Positions 25,925-33,966 of a DNA stretch of 64,000 bases are shown here, in pieces. The position numbers and the translations under genes are program-made. The stretch is from Bacillota bacterium (GTDB lineage: Bacteria > Bacillota > Bacilli > Paenibacillales > NBRC-103111). The stretch spans positions 1-64,000 of the forward strand of contig JAEWGW010000033.1 of the NCBI GenBank assembly GCA_023388055.1, read 5' to 3'. Positions within the stretch are counted from its first letter, which is position 1; the number at the start of each line of letters is the position of its first letter. Below the pieces are notes generated by a model, which was not told where the DNA came from, did not search any database, and was given only the letters and a program-made list of their open reading frames with translations.

Positions 25925-26806
25925 ATGAAAAAGCCATTCGTCGATAAAGCCTACTATATGCTGGTTTATCTGATTGTGTTTGTTGCGATTATCGTTACGC
26001 TGTATCCCTTTATCTATCTGGTCAGCATCTCCATGAGCTCGGTCCAGGCCATTGATAACAAGCTGGTGACTCTGTTCCCTGTTGACCTGAGCTTCGACGG
26101 CTACCGGATGGTGCTCGGGTACAAGGAGCTGTGGACCTCGTACTACAACACCCTGTGGTATACGGTGGTAGGGACGGTGCTGAATCTGGTCTTTACCTGT
26201 TTGGCCGCTTACCCCTTGTCCAAGCGGGAATTCTTCCTGCGGCGGAAGCTCAACTTCTTCATCGCGTTCACCATGTATTTTTCCGGGGGACTGATCCCCA
26301 TCTATATGGTCATTAGCGAGCTGGGCCTGTATAACACCCGTTGGGCCATGGTGCTGCCGGTGCTGATCAACACCTTCAATGTGATGATTCTGCGTTCGGC
26401 CTTCGAGTCCATCCCCAATGAAATCTTTGAAAGCGCCAGTATGGATGGGGCGAAGGAATTCACCCTGCTGTTCCGGATGGCCGTGCCGCTGGTCAAACCG
26501 ACTTTGGCCGTGCTGACTCTGTATTATGCCGTTGCCCACTGGAATGACTTCTTCAACGCCCTGCTGTATCTGAGCAAACAAGAGCTGCAGCCGCTTACGA
26601 TTTTCCTCCGGCGGGTCCTGATTATGGCTTCTCCTGAGGTCATGCAAAAAATGGGCGGTCAAACCTCTGCCAATGCACTGGCGGTTTCCACCCTGCAGGT
26701 CCGTTATGTTTCCATCGTAGTCAGTATTGTTCCCATTGTTTTGTTTTATCCCTTCATTCAGAAATATTTCGTGAAGGGCGTTACCCTGGGGGCAGTAAAA
26801 GGATAA
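25925..26806 (+). CDS. Sugar ABC transporter permease (LplC/UgpE type)
   Basis: 293 residues, six membrane helices (first: YYMLVYLIVFVAIIVTLYPF). The EAA loop lies at about residue 170 (NEIFESASMDGAKEFTLLF) followed by the usual proline-rich turn. It forms the channel with the permease encoded upstream. GGGGAGGA precedes the ATG. The end of the protein (YPFIQKYFVKGVTLGAVKG) is the hallmark of this family. Confidence 0.95.
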   Translation: MKKPFVDKAYYMLVYLIVFVAIIVTLYPFIYLVSISMSSVQAIDNKLVTLFPVDLSFDGYRMVLGYKELWTSYYNTLWYTVVGTVLNLVFTCLAAYPLSKREFFLRRKLNFFIAFTMYFSGGLIPIYMVISELGLYNTRWAMVLPVLINTFNVMILRSAFESIPNEIFESASMDGAKEFTLLFRMAVPLVKPTLAVLTLYYAVAHWNDFFNALLYLSKQELQPLTIFLRRVLIMASPEVMQKMGGQTSANALAVSTLQVRYVSIVVSIVPIVLFYPFIQKYFVKGVTLGAVKG

Positions 26807-26869
26807 CCCATCCTTGACTGTATAGATGCTCTGAATTTATTTTAACCATTATAGGGAGGTTCACATCAG

Positions 26870-28480
26870 ATGAAAAGACAAACAAAACGCGCCGTTAACG
26901 CTTCTCTGGCTGCTTCATTGGTGATCGTATTGGCCGCCGGCTGCTCGTCCAAGGAAGAGAGCACCCCCAGCCCTGCGGCAAGTGCCGGTACTGGCGCCAG
27001 CGCAGCACCTGCCTTCCAGTATACCGGGGCCGCTCCGGTTACCAATAACGGCGGCAGCCTGAGCATTCTGGCCACCAATGCGTGGAGCAACAATGTGGAT
27101 TTGAACAAGGCCTCCATTGTTCAGGAGCTGGTGAAGCGTTCGGGAGTCAACGTGAAATGGGAGCTGCTTTCGCCGGGCACCTACAATGATGCCATCAGCC
27201 CCCGTTTGGCTGCCGGGAAGGACCTGCCGGACATTATCTACACCCTGGACCCGGACCAGAACATGAAGAACATTCAGGGCGGCCTGTTCAAACCCTTGAA
27301 TGAATATCTGGACAAATACGGTGTGAACCTGAAGAAGATGTTCGAGAAATATCCCGAGCTGAAGGCCAGTCTGACCACACCGGACGGCAAAATCTATTAT
27401 GTGCCCCAGCTGGCGGTCACCAAAAACTATCAGCCTCTCTTTATGATCAACACCCGCTGGCTGGAAAAGCTGCAATTGAAGGAGCCCACCACCCTGGACG
27501 AATTTACTGAGGTGCTGCGCAAGTTCAAATCCAGTGATCCCAACGGCAACGGCAAGCAGGATGAAATCCCCATGTCCATGGAAGCCAAAATGGTGATGCA
27601 AGCCTTCGGCCCCTCCTTCGGTCTGGACCTGGCCAACAACTACTACGCCGACAAAAACGGCAAGGTGCATTATTCCTACTATGAGCCGGCCTATAAGGAA
27701 TACCTGGCTTACCTGAACGGTTTGTATAAGGAAGGGCTGCTGGAGGCGGACTTCGCCAGCACCACCGCCGACCAGGTAACCTCCAAAATTTCGCAGAACC
27801 TGACCGGCATCACCTACAACTTCAGCTATCATTCCTCCATGGTGTATAGCAAGCTGTTTAAGGATTACGATCCCAATGTGCCGCTGATCAAGGGCATTGC
27901 ACCGCTTAAGGGCCCTCACGGCGACCAGTTCTATGTGGGCCGCAACCCGGTTACCGGCATCTTCGGCATCTCCAAGAATGCCAAGGACCCCGAGCTGGCC
28001 TTCCGCTTCCTGGATTATGCCAGCAGCGAGGAAGCCAAGGAGCTGTATGCCTGGGGCATCAAGGGCGACACCTACGAGGTGGTGAACGGCAAGAAGGAGT
28101 ATACGGAGAAGGGCAAGGACAATGATTATATCCAGAAATCCGGCATCAACCCGGTAAACCTGCCCATGGAGCAATCGGTTGAAGCCGTGGATACGCTGGT
28201 CGCACCGTGGCATGCGAAGATCGACAAGGAAATGGAGAAATATATCAAGGCTCCGTTCCCCTTCGTTTACGCTTTGTCGTCTGAGGCCAGCACCGAAAGC
28301 ACGATTATGCCCGACATCACCACCTATGTGAATGAAATGCATATCAAGTTTATTACCGGCAGCGAAAGCCTCGACAAGTTCGACAGCTACATCAAGGCGC
28401 TGAAGGGTATGGGCATCGAGGATGTCATCAAGGGCAAACAAGCCCAATACGACCGCTATGTGGCGGCCGGCAAAAAATAG
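26870..28480 (+). CDS. Extracellular solute-binding lipoprotein (LplA type)
   Basis: 536 residues. A lipoprotein signal peptide ends in the lipobox LAAGC (Cys25), followed by a Ser/Pro/Ala linker and a large family 1 solute-binding fold (SPRLAAGKDLPDIIYTLDPDQ; LNEYLDKYGVNLKKMF; GKQDEIPMSM). It should be anchored to the outer face of the membrane and deliver a carbohydrate to the two permeases encoded upstream. GGGAGG precedes the ATG. A terminator follows, ending the permease-permease-receptor operon. The sugar cannot be named: no glycosidase is encoded nearby. Confidence 0.93.
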   Translation: MKRQTKRAVNASLAASLVIVLAAGCSSKEESTPSPAASAGTGASAAPAFQYTGAAPVTNNGGSLSILATNAWSNNVDLNKASIVQELVKRSGVNVKWELLSPGTYNDAISPRLAAGKDLPDIIYTLDPDQNMKNIQGGLFKPLNEYLDKYGVNLKKMFEKYPELKASLTTPDGKIYYVPQLAVTKNYQPLFMINTRWLEKLQLKEPTTLDEFTEVLRKFKSSDPNGNGKQDEIPMSMEAKMVMQAFGPSFGLDLANNYYADKNGKVHYSYYEPAYKEYLAYLNGLYKEGLLEADFASTTADQVTSKISQNLTGITYNFSYHSSMVYSKLFKDYDPNVPLIKGIAPLKGPHGDQFYVGRNPVTGIFGISKNAKDPELAFRFLDYASSEEAKELYAWGIKGDTYEVVNGKKEYTEKGKDNDYIQKSGINPVNLPMEQSVEAVDTLVAPWHAKIDKEMEKYIKAPFPFVYALSSEASTESTIMPDITTYVNEMHIKFITGSESLDKFDSYIKALKGMGIEDVIKGKQAQYDRYVAAGKK

Positions 28481-28490
28481 GATGTTACAC

Positions 28491-28526
28491 ACAGCGGCCG
28501 CTTCTTTCAGGAGGGCCGCTGTTTTT
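28491..28526 (+). terminator. Terminator after the solute-binding lipoprotein gene
   Basis: ACAGCGGCC and GGCCGCTGT pair perfectly and are followed by six T residues. Confidence 0.9.
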
Positions 28527-28668
28527 TCGTGAAGGTGCTGGCGTGGAATGGAGCAGGCTGCGCTTTCAGGTGGCGGGCTTCATTTCTTCAAGAAGCGGAT
28601 TTTGGATATAATGAAGACAGCAGGCAAGCAGCATCAAGAGCGTTAATCGCGAGACAGGAGGAACACAG

Positions 28669-30201
28669 ATGAGGAAAGCCGTATGGGTAGCGCTGGCGCT
28701 GGTGCTGGTGGCCGGAGCCGCCACAGCTGTGAGGTATATGGCCCGGCCGGATATTCCTCGCGGGTCTGTTCTCTCCGGGAATCAGCAGGCGGAACCGGGA
28801 TCGGAGCGCGTTACGCTGAAGCTTCTGTTCCCGCTGGACGAACCCAAGGATCAGGACCAGGTAACCAAGGCGGTGGAGGAAAAGCTGGCGGAGGATGGAC
28901 TGCCGCTGAAGCTGGAGTTTACCTTTGTCCCTTTTGACCAATATTGGAACCGGGTGTGGGTGAATGCGGCAAGCGGAGAGGATTACGATCTGGCCCTCAC
29001 GTCCTATTCCAATCTATCGGATATGGTTTCGAAGAAGGTGCTGGCCCCGCTGGACAGCGCGCTTCAGGCGTACGGACCGGATATTCTGGCTCATACCCCG
29101 GATTACGCCCTGCAGGGGGTGACCATCAACGGGCATATCTATGCCATTCCCCGGGTGATGCCCATTGCCGAGCATGAAAGCTTCGTCCAGATCCGGGGGG
29201 ATCTGCGGAAGAAATATGGGCTGCCCGAAATCAAAACCGTAGGGGATATGGACCGGTATCTGGAGGCGATTGCAGAGAATGAGCCGGAGATGATTCCGTA
29301 TTTTTATGATACGGGACGGTTTCTGTTGCGCGAGTACGGGGATGTGGCGTTTCTGGCCGGAAACTATCTGAATGCCCCGGTGTATATCGATCCGGCCGAC
29401 CCTGAGCTGGAGGTCAAGAACACGTACGAGTCCGTGTTTTTCCGGCAGATTATGGAGAAGCTCCATGAGTGGCAGCGCAAGGGCTACATTCCTTATGGCC
29501 CGGAGGGGACGCCGGAGATTCCCGACCCGGAGAAGGCTTTGTATGAAGGGAAAATCGCCGCCACCTGGAGTGTGGTTCTGAAGCAGGCGGAGCGTATCGA
29601 TTCCTTCAAGGAGAAGCTGCCCTTGGCCGAGCTGGAGAATGTGTATCTCCATCCCGAACGGCCCAAATATATGTTTACGGCGGCGGACAATATGCTGTCT
29701 GTTTTCTCCACCAGCCGTCATGTGAATGAGGCAGTGGCGCTGATCAACTGGGTGCGGAAAAGCCAGGAGAATTATGATTTGTTCACCTATGGGGTGAAGA
29801 ATGTGAATTACAAGCTGGTGGGAGACGACGCGATCTCCTATGACGAGGTGCATCCAACCAAACGCTATATGTCCATTCATTGGGCCTGGAACGACATCCG
29901 TTATTTCCGGTTCAGCAAGTATCTGTCGGAGCCCTACAAGAAGGAGCTGCGCAGCTGGAACCAGGATGCGGTGGCTTCGCCCACCTTGGGCTTTATGCCC
30001 GATCTGACCCCCATCAAGTCGGAGATGGCCCAGGTCAACGTCATCGTGTCGGAATACCTGGCCCTGCTCTACGATGAAAAGGTGGATTGGAACAATACCA
30101 TGTCCCAATTCCAGGCCAAGCTTAAAAACGCCGGAATGGAGCATGTAAAGGCGGAGATCCAGCGCCAATTCGATGCGTTCCGCAGCCGGAACGGTCGGTG
30201 A
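28669..30201 (+). CDS. Second solute-binding-like protein with DUF3502-type end
   Basis: 510 residues. A hydrophobic N-terminus (AVWVALALVLVAGAATAV) acts as signal or anchor, but no lipobox cysteine is present. The body resembles family 1 solute-binding proteins (YDLALTSYSNLSDMVSKKVL; IYAIPRVMPIAEH) and the C-terminal part matches the DUF3502 pattern (LGFMPDLTPIKSEMAQVN). AGGAGG precedes the ATG. It follows the terminator of the transporter operon by 140 bp, so it is separately expressed. It may be a second receptor for the same importer or a sensor partner for the YesM-like kinase. Confidence 0.8.
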   Translation: MRKAVWVALALVLVAGAATAVRYMARPDIPRGSVLSGNQQAEPGSERVTLKLLFPLDEPKDQDQVTKAVEEKLAEDGLPLKLEFTFVPFDQYWNRVWVNAASGEDYDLALTSYSNLSDMVSKKVLAPLDSALQAYGPDILAHTPDYALQGVTINGHIYAIPRVMPIAEHESFVQIRGDLRKKYGLPEIKTVGDMDRYLEAIAENEPEMIPYFYDTGRFLLREYGDVAFLAGNYLNAPVYIDPADPELEVKNTYESVFFRQIMEKLHEWQRKGYIPYGPEGTPEIPDPEKALYEGKIAATWSVVLKQAERIDSFKEKLPLAELENVYLHPERPKYMFTAADNMLSVFSTSRHVNEAVALINWVRKSQENYDLFTYGVKNVNYKLVGDDAISYDEVHPTKRYMSIHWAWNDIRYFRFSKYLSEPYKKELRSWNQDAVASPTLGFMPDLTPIKSEMAQVNVIVSEYLALLYDEKVDWNNTMSQFQAKLKNAGMEHVKAEIQRQFDAFRSRNGR

Positions 30202-30215
30202 GGGGGAGTTCAATT

Positions 30216-30408
30216 TTGGAAACCCGCATTCACTTGCTGCTTGCTGCAAGAGAAGGGTTTTACGATTATTTTCCAATGATTGATCGATACTAACTAATTT
30301 TGGACGATTTATTAGAGGCACAAGGCGTTGAAGAGCTGCAGAAAGAACATTGGGGCATGTTATGGTGCATCCTATAGGGCAAAAGTGGGGCCGGATCGAC
30401 GACTGATG
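30216..30408 (+). pseudogene. Possible decayed gene fragment
   Basis: A TTG start after AGGGGGAG opens a 25-codon frame (METRIHLLLAAREGFYDYF...) that stops at 30293. Further coding-like stretches continue in other frames (LDDLLEAQGVEELQKEHWG, then VHPIGQKWGRIDD, ending at 30408). This looks like one short gene broken by frameshifts or a deletion. I do not recognise the family. It lies in the 605-bp gap between the solute-binding gene and the lipoprotein gene. Confidence 0.3.
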
Positions 30409-30463
30409 GCGGCTCATGCTCGGCTGATGAACGTTCCATGCTGGCCCAGATGCGCCCGGATGG

Positions 30464-30650
30464 TCTTACGGAACTGAGCGACTCTTAGAGGCTCAAAATG
30501 CAGCGTTTGGGAATCTAACGGAACTCAGACGACCTTAGACGGTTAATCCGCGGCTAGATGCGCCTATTTCACCTTGTAAGAGCTTCTCAGTTCCGTTAGC
30601 GGCGACAACTCCCGAAAATTCACCGCTAAGAGCTCCACAGTTCCGTTAGC
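30464..30650. repeat. Four-arm intergenic repeat, family 1 (element C)
   Basis: Forward arms CTTACGGAACTGAGCGACTC and CTAACGGAACTCAGACGACC; inverted arms TCTCAGTTCCGTTAGC and CCACAGTTCCGTTAGC (ending 30650). 187 bp. It is about 90% identical by eye to element D at 47146, and the similarity continues a few bases past the end (ACCGCGG). The two copies flank the CRISPR-Cas island in the same orientation. Confidence 0.9.
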
Positions 30651-30762
30651 TGTCTCCTTACCGCGGCTTCAACATGTCCCTCCAATCCTATGAGCAGGAA
30701 CACCATTTTCTCGAAATATCCTCGGTCATACCAAACCTCAACTGCTCCATCATCAGAGCTAT

Positions 30763-30770
30763 GGTATAAT
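30763..30770 (+). promoter_or_regulatory. Extended -10 promoter of the lipoprotein gene
   Basis: TGGTATAAT is a consensus extended -10; the expected start of transcription near 30777 leaves a leader of about 30 nt before the ATG at 30807. This argues against the longer frame beginning further upstream. Confidence 0.55.
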
Positions 30771-30806
30771 GATACGGGGTATAACATGAGTGGAGAAATG
30801 GAGAAC

Positions 30807-31352
30807 ATGAAAATGAAATTAAGAATAGGGTTATTGGTTATTCTGTGTTTGATGTTATTAGCCGGATGCAGTGCCCGGACATCACAGAAGCCTGCTCTGA
30901 GTGCCATCTTGAATGAATTCAATGATAAGCAAATGCTTGCAAAAGCGGAAATCAAAAATGGCATTGTAATCTTTATGAAGGATGACCGAAACAACCTTTA
31001 CTCGGGTCTGGCTTTTGGCCCCTCTTATAGCACCTACTGTGCAGGCGGCGCTTTATCCCTGTCAGAAAAGTCCACCGTTTCGTCCATGTATACGGATTGC
31101 AATGATGCGGACGGAAAACAGTCAAGCTACGTTTCCCTTTTCTCGGGAATATTGAACAATGATGCTATCGACAGCCTCGAATTGAAGTATAGTGCTGGCA
31201 AAAAACAATATAAACAAAAAGCGGAAATCCTTAAAACGAAGGATGGTATGCGCGTTTGGTTCGTAAAGCCGGAAAAAGCAATGAAGGACCACTTAACGTT
31301 GGGTTCTGTAACGGGATATGCAGGTGATGGAAAGGTCATTTATAGTGAATAA
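30807..31352 (+). CDS. Small lipoprotein of unknown function
   Basis: About 181 residues. The signal peptide (KLRIGLLVILCLMLLAGC) ends in a lipobox with Cys at about residue 20. The mature part has two further cysteines (YCAGG; TDCND) that could form a disulfide, and ends GYAGDGKVIYSE. I do not recognise the family. Starts at 30798, 30807 and 30813 are all in frame; 30807 fits the promoter and the GGAGAA site. It sits just outside the CRISPR leader and ends at a terminator, so it is not obviously part of that system. Confidence 0.65.
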   Translation: MKMKLRIGLLVILCLMLLAGCSARTSQKPALSAILNEFNDKQMLAKAEIKNGIVIFMKDDRNNLYSGLAFGPSYSTYCAGGALSLSEKSTVSSMYTDCNDADGKQSSYVSLFSGILNNDAIDSLELKYSAGKKQYKQKAEILKTKDGMRVWFVKPEKAMKDHLTLGSVTGYAGDGKVIYSE

Positions 31353-31383
31353 TGAACAGAAATAAATAATTAGTTAAAATGGT

Positions 31384-31427
31384 AGAGACAGCGTTGCTTA
31401 GGTTTACCCAAGCATGCTGTCTCTTTT
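31384..31427 (+). terminator. Terminator after the lipoprotein gene
   Basis: AGAGACAGC pairs with GCTGTCTCT, and GCTT with AAGC inside, followed by TTTTG. Confidence 0.85.
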
Positions 31428-31482
31428 GTTTAGAACAGTTTAATCCTCCCTTATGCCTTATTTCCTCGTTAGCCTGAGCCCG

Positions 31483-31664
31483 GGTGCGAATGCCAAGCTC
31501 CCATAAAAACCCTGGTTCCTTCGCACCTCAGATATTGTCGAATTATAATGGAAATATTTCGTTACTGATGGTGTCAATATGTATGCTATACTTTATTTGA
31601 TTCAAGAATCAACGGAATAGTTTGAATTGTTGCTGTTGTGTTATTAATGTAGGCAATTATTACT
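31483..31664 (+). promoter_or_regulatory. CRISPR leader 1 (182 bp)
   Basis: AT-rich leader with three fixed landmarks shared with the leaders of arrays 2 and 3. A GGTGCGAA ... TTCGCACC inverted repeat (31483-31490 and 31520-31527) is followed by CTCA and TTGTCGA (31535-31541). TATACT stands at 31587-31592, 104 bp after the block start and 78 bp before the first repeat. TATACT is a likely -10 for the array transcript; no standard -35 stands 17 bp upstream, but T-x-YCAAT does at about 10 bp. Confidence 0.8.
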
Positions 31665-33234
31665 GTCGCACTCCGTACGGGGTGCGTGGATTGAAATGTC
31701 ATTGACCTCGAAGGATTGCGCAGCCTGGCGGTCGCACTCCGTACGGGGTGCGTGGATTGAAATGTACAATGCCGCGGGATTAGCGATGTATGGCGCGTCG
31801 CACTCCGTACGGGGTGCGTGGATTGAAATGGAGGAACCGTATTTGCCGGAAGCTAAGATTGTAGTCGCACTCCGTACGGGGTGCGTGGATTGAAATGGAA
31901 AATTTTATAATCATAGTGGTATCTCGACAAGTCGCACTCCGTACGGGGTGCGTGGATTGAAATGCTGTTTTTGGTGTTGTACCGTCGACACCGACGCGTC
32001 GCACTCCGTACGGGGTGCGTGGATTGAAATCATAAATGCAGCAGACATATTCATCATTTTGTCGTCGCACTCCGTACGGGGTGCGTGGATTGAAATGCCG
32101 GAAGGTTGAAGATATTGATGAATGGTGGACGTCGCACTCCGTACGGGGTGCGTGGATTGAAATTAAAGCGTGGATTGACGTAGGGGGAAACGTAAAGGTC
32201 GCACTCCGTACGGGGTGCGTGGATTGAAATTCCGATCACGGCTCCACTAACCCCTATACGCGCGTGTCGCACTCCGTACGGGGTGCGTGGATTGAAATAA
32301 CAAAAAAAAGATAGGCGAGTCCTATGCCGGTTGTCGCACTCCGTACGGGGTGCGTGGATTGAAATAATTTGCTTGAGGATCTGGAGGATATGCAGTTGGT
32401 GTCGCACTCCGTACGGGGTGCGTGGATTGAAATGTACTATAGGCATAGCTCATACGGTCGATATATCGTCGCACTCCGTACGGGGTGCGTGGATTGAAAT
32501 AACTCCGTATCCCAATAGTCCCGGTTGATCGGCGTCGCACTCCGTACGGGGTGCGTGGATTGAAATCAAATGCTACCGGTTGGAGAATACTGCATGTATC
32601 GTCGCACTCCGTACGGGGTGCGTGGATTGAAATCGAAACTAGCTTGAATGCCCCGGTGTATTCCGCCAGTCGCACTCCGTACGGGGTGCGTGGATTGAAA
32701 TCACGATATCAATCTCGTAAGCTACAACCGGGGAGTCGCACTCCGTATGGGGTGCGTGGATTGAAATCCGGGAACTGTTGGAGCAGACTAATAGAATGAT
32801 GTCGCACTCCGTATGGGGTGCGTGGATTGAAATAATGGAGCCAAATACCAAGAGATGAAAGTAGACGTCGCACTCCGTATGGGGTGCGTGGATTGAAATT
32901 TCAAGGGCGTGTTTACAGGGGATTGGTAGCGCGCTCGCACTCCGTATGGGGTGCGTGGATTGAAATACCAGTTCCATCGCATGTATGACAATGATTAGTA
33001 GTCGCACTCCGTATAGGGTGCGTGGATTGAAATGTAGCGATCACGAGAACATCCACTACTTCATGCCGGTAGCACTCCGTATGGGGTGCGTGGATTGAAA
33101 TACGGTCCTTTGGCTTCTCTGCCCCGATGTTAACGGTCGCACTCCGTATGGGGTGCGTGGATGAAATACCACCATGTAATGTTCAGGTAATGCCACCAAT
33201 CGTCGCACTCCGTATGGAGTGCGACGATTGAAAT
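31665..33234 (+). CRISPR. CRISPR array 1, type I-C, 24 repeats and 23 spacers
   Basis: Repeats of 33 nt begin GTCGCACTCCGTACGGGG and end GTGGATTGAAAT, with an 8-bp stem (CGCACTCC with GGGGTGCG) around GTAC or GTAT and the I-C handle ATTGAAAT. Spacers are 32-35 nt and all differ. Repeats 1-16 carry GTAC; repeats 17-23 carry GTAT. The last repeats decay (33069 starts GTAGC, 33136 lacks one T, 33202 ends in a changed GACGATTGAAAT), which marks the old, leader-distal end on the right. Many spacers read as coding DNA, as expected for phage origin; none matches this window by eye. Confidence 0.98.
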
Positions 33235-33382
33235 AGCACCGCCAAGTGTTCGTCATGTAAACATGTAGCACTGCTTATGTAGTGAATAAATGGAGTTGCG
33301 TTCAGTTCAGAGTCAAACTGCGCTCCGCGGCGCCTGTTTATTGGAGGTGTGGTGAAAATTATTTTTTGAATTCATGAAGGTT

Positions 33383-33445
33383 TTGCCTTAGCCAACAGTC
33401 TTTATATATAGGAGGACAATGAGGAGGCTGTTGACTGGTGCTTAG
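33383..33445 (+). promoter_or_regulatory. Promoter and mini-ORF before the cas operon
   Basis: TTGCCT (33383-33388) and TATATA (33405-33410) are 16 bp apart. Directly after lies AGGAGGAC and an ATG (33419) opening an 8-codon frame (MRRLLTGA) whose stop TAG (33443-33445) overlaps the GTG start of the sigma-like gene. The mini-ORF may couple translation or act as a leader peptide. The 203 bp from the array end to the gene hold nothing else recognised apart from the small palindrome CATGTAAACATG (33254). Confidence 0.4.
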
Positions 33446-33962
33446 TGAAAAGGTGAAGCTGGCAAAATCGGGAGATAAGGAAGCGCTTACTTACATTTTG
33501 GAGCAGATTAGCCCTAAGCTTTGGAGCGTGTCAAGAAACTGGAGATTTAATCATTGGGATAGGGAGTATGCCGTTCAGGAATCATTAACCAATATATGTG
33601 ATAATTTAATTGAATTAATACAAGACAAATGTTTCCCACTATGGTGCAGACGAATTCTGGAGAGTACCTGTAACAATATGTATAAAAGAGAAAAAATGAG
33701 GAGGAGTCATACCCTTCTCAAAGGGGATGAAGAAGGGTTAGCCAAATCTTGCCCCACCATGAATGACGCTGAGACTTTAGAATATTACTTAAGCTTCATG
33801 AGCAAGGAGATGGCAGAAACCTTTAAGCTACGCTATGCTAATGACTATTCCATCAAGGCAATAGCCCAGCTCCAAAAGATCCCGGAGGGTACAGTCAGTT
33901 CAAGACTTTACCGAGGCAAACAATTGTGTCTTCGCAATTACCACCTTTATCAAGGAGACTGA
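33438..33962 (+). CDS. Sigma-70-family (ECF-like) factor in the cas operon
   Basis: 174 residues. The N-terminal half resembles sigma region 2 (EYAVQESLTNICDNLIELI ... CNNMYKREKMRR); the C-terminal part is a clear region 4 helix-turn-helix (AETFKLRYANDYSIKAIAQL followed by IPEGTVSSRLYRGKQ). It ends 4 nt before cas3 and reads in the same direction, so it is the first gene of the cas operon. The GTG start has GAGGAGG 10 nt upstream. Sigma factors are not part of the standard I-C set. It could drive the cas genes or the array leaders, or act as a DNA-binding regulator. No anti-sigma gene is adjacent. Confidence 0.8.
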   Translation: MLSEKVKLAKSGDKEALTYILEQISPKLWSVSRNWRFNHWDREYAVQESLTNICDNLIELIQDKCFPLWCRRILESTCNNMYKREKMRRSHTLLKGDEEGLAKSCPTMNDAETLEYYLSFMSKEMAETFKLRYANDYSIKAIAQLQKIPEGTVSSRLYRGKQLCLRNYHLYQGD

Positions 33963-33966
33963 TCCC

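Noticed and set aside
26915..28492. 525-codon open frame antisense to the solute-binding lipoprotein gene
   Set aside because: Shadow of a real gene with signal peptide and lipobox; no independent support.
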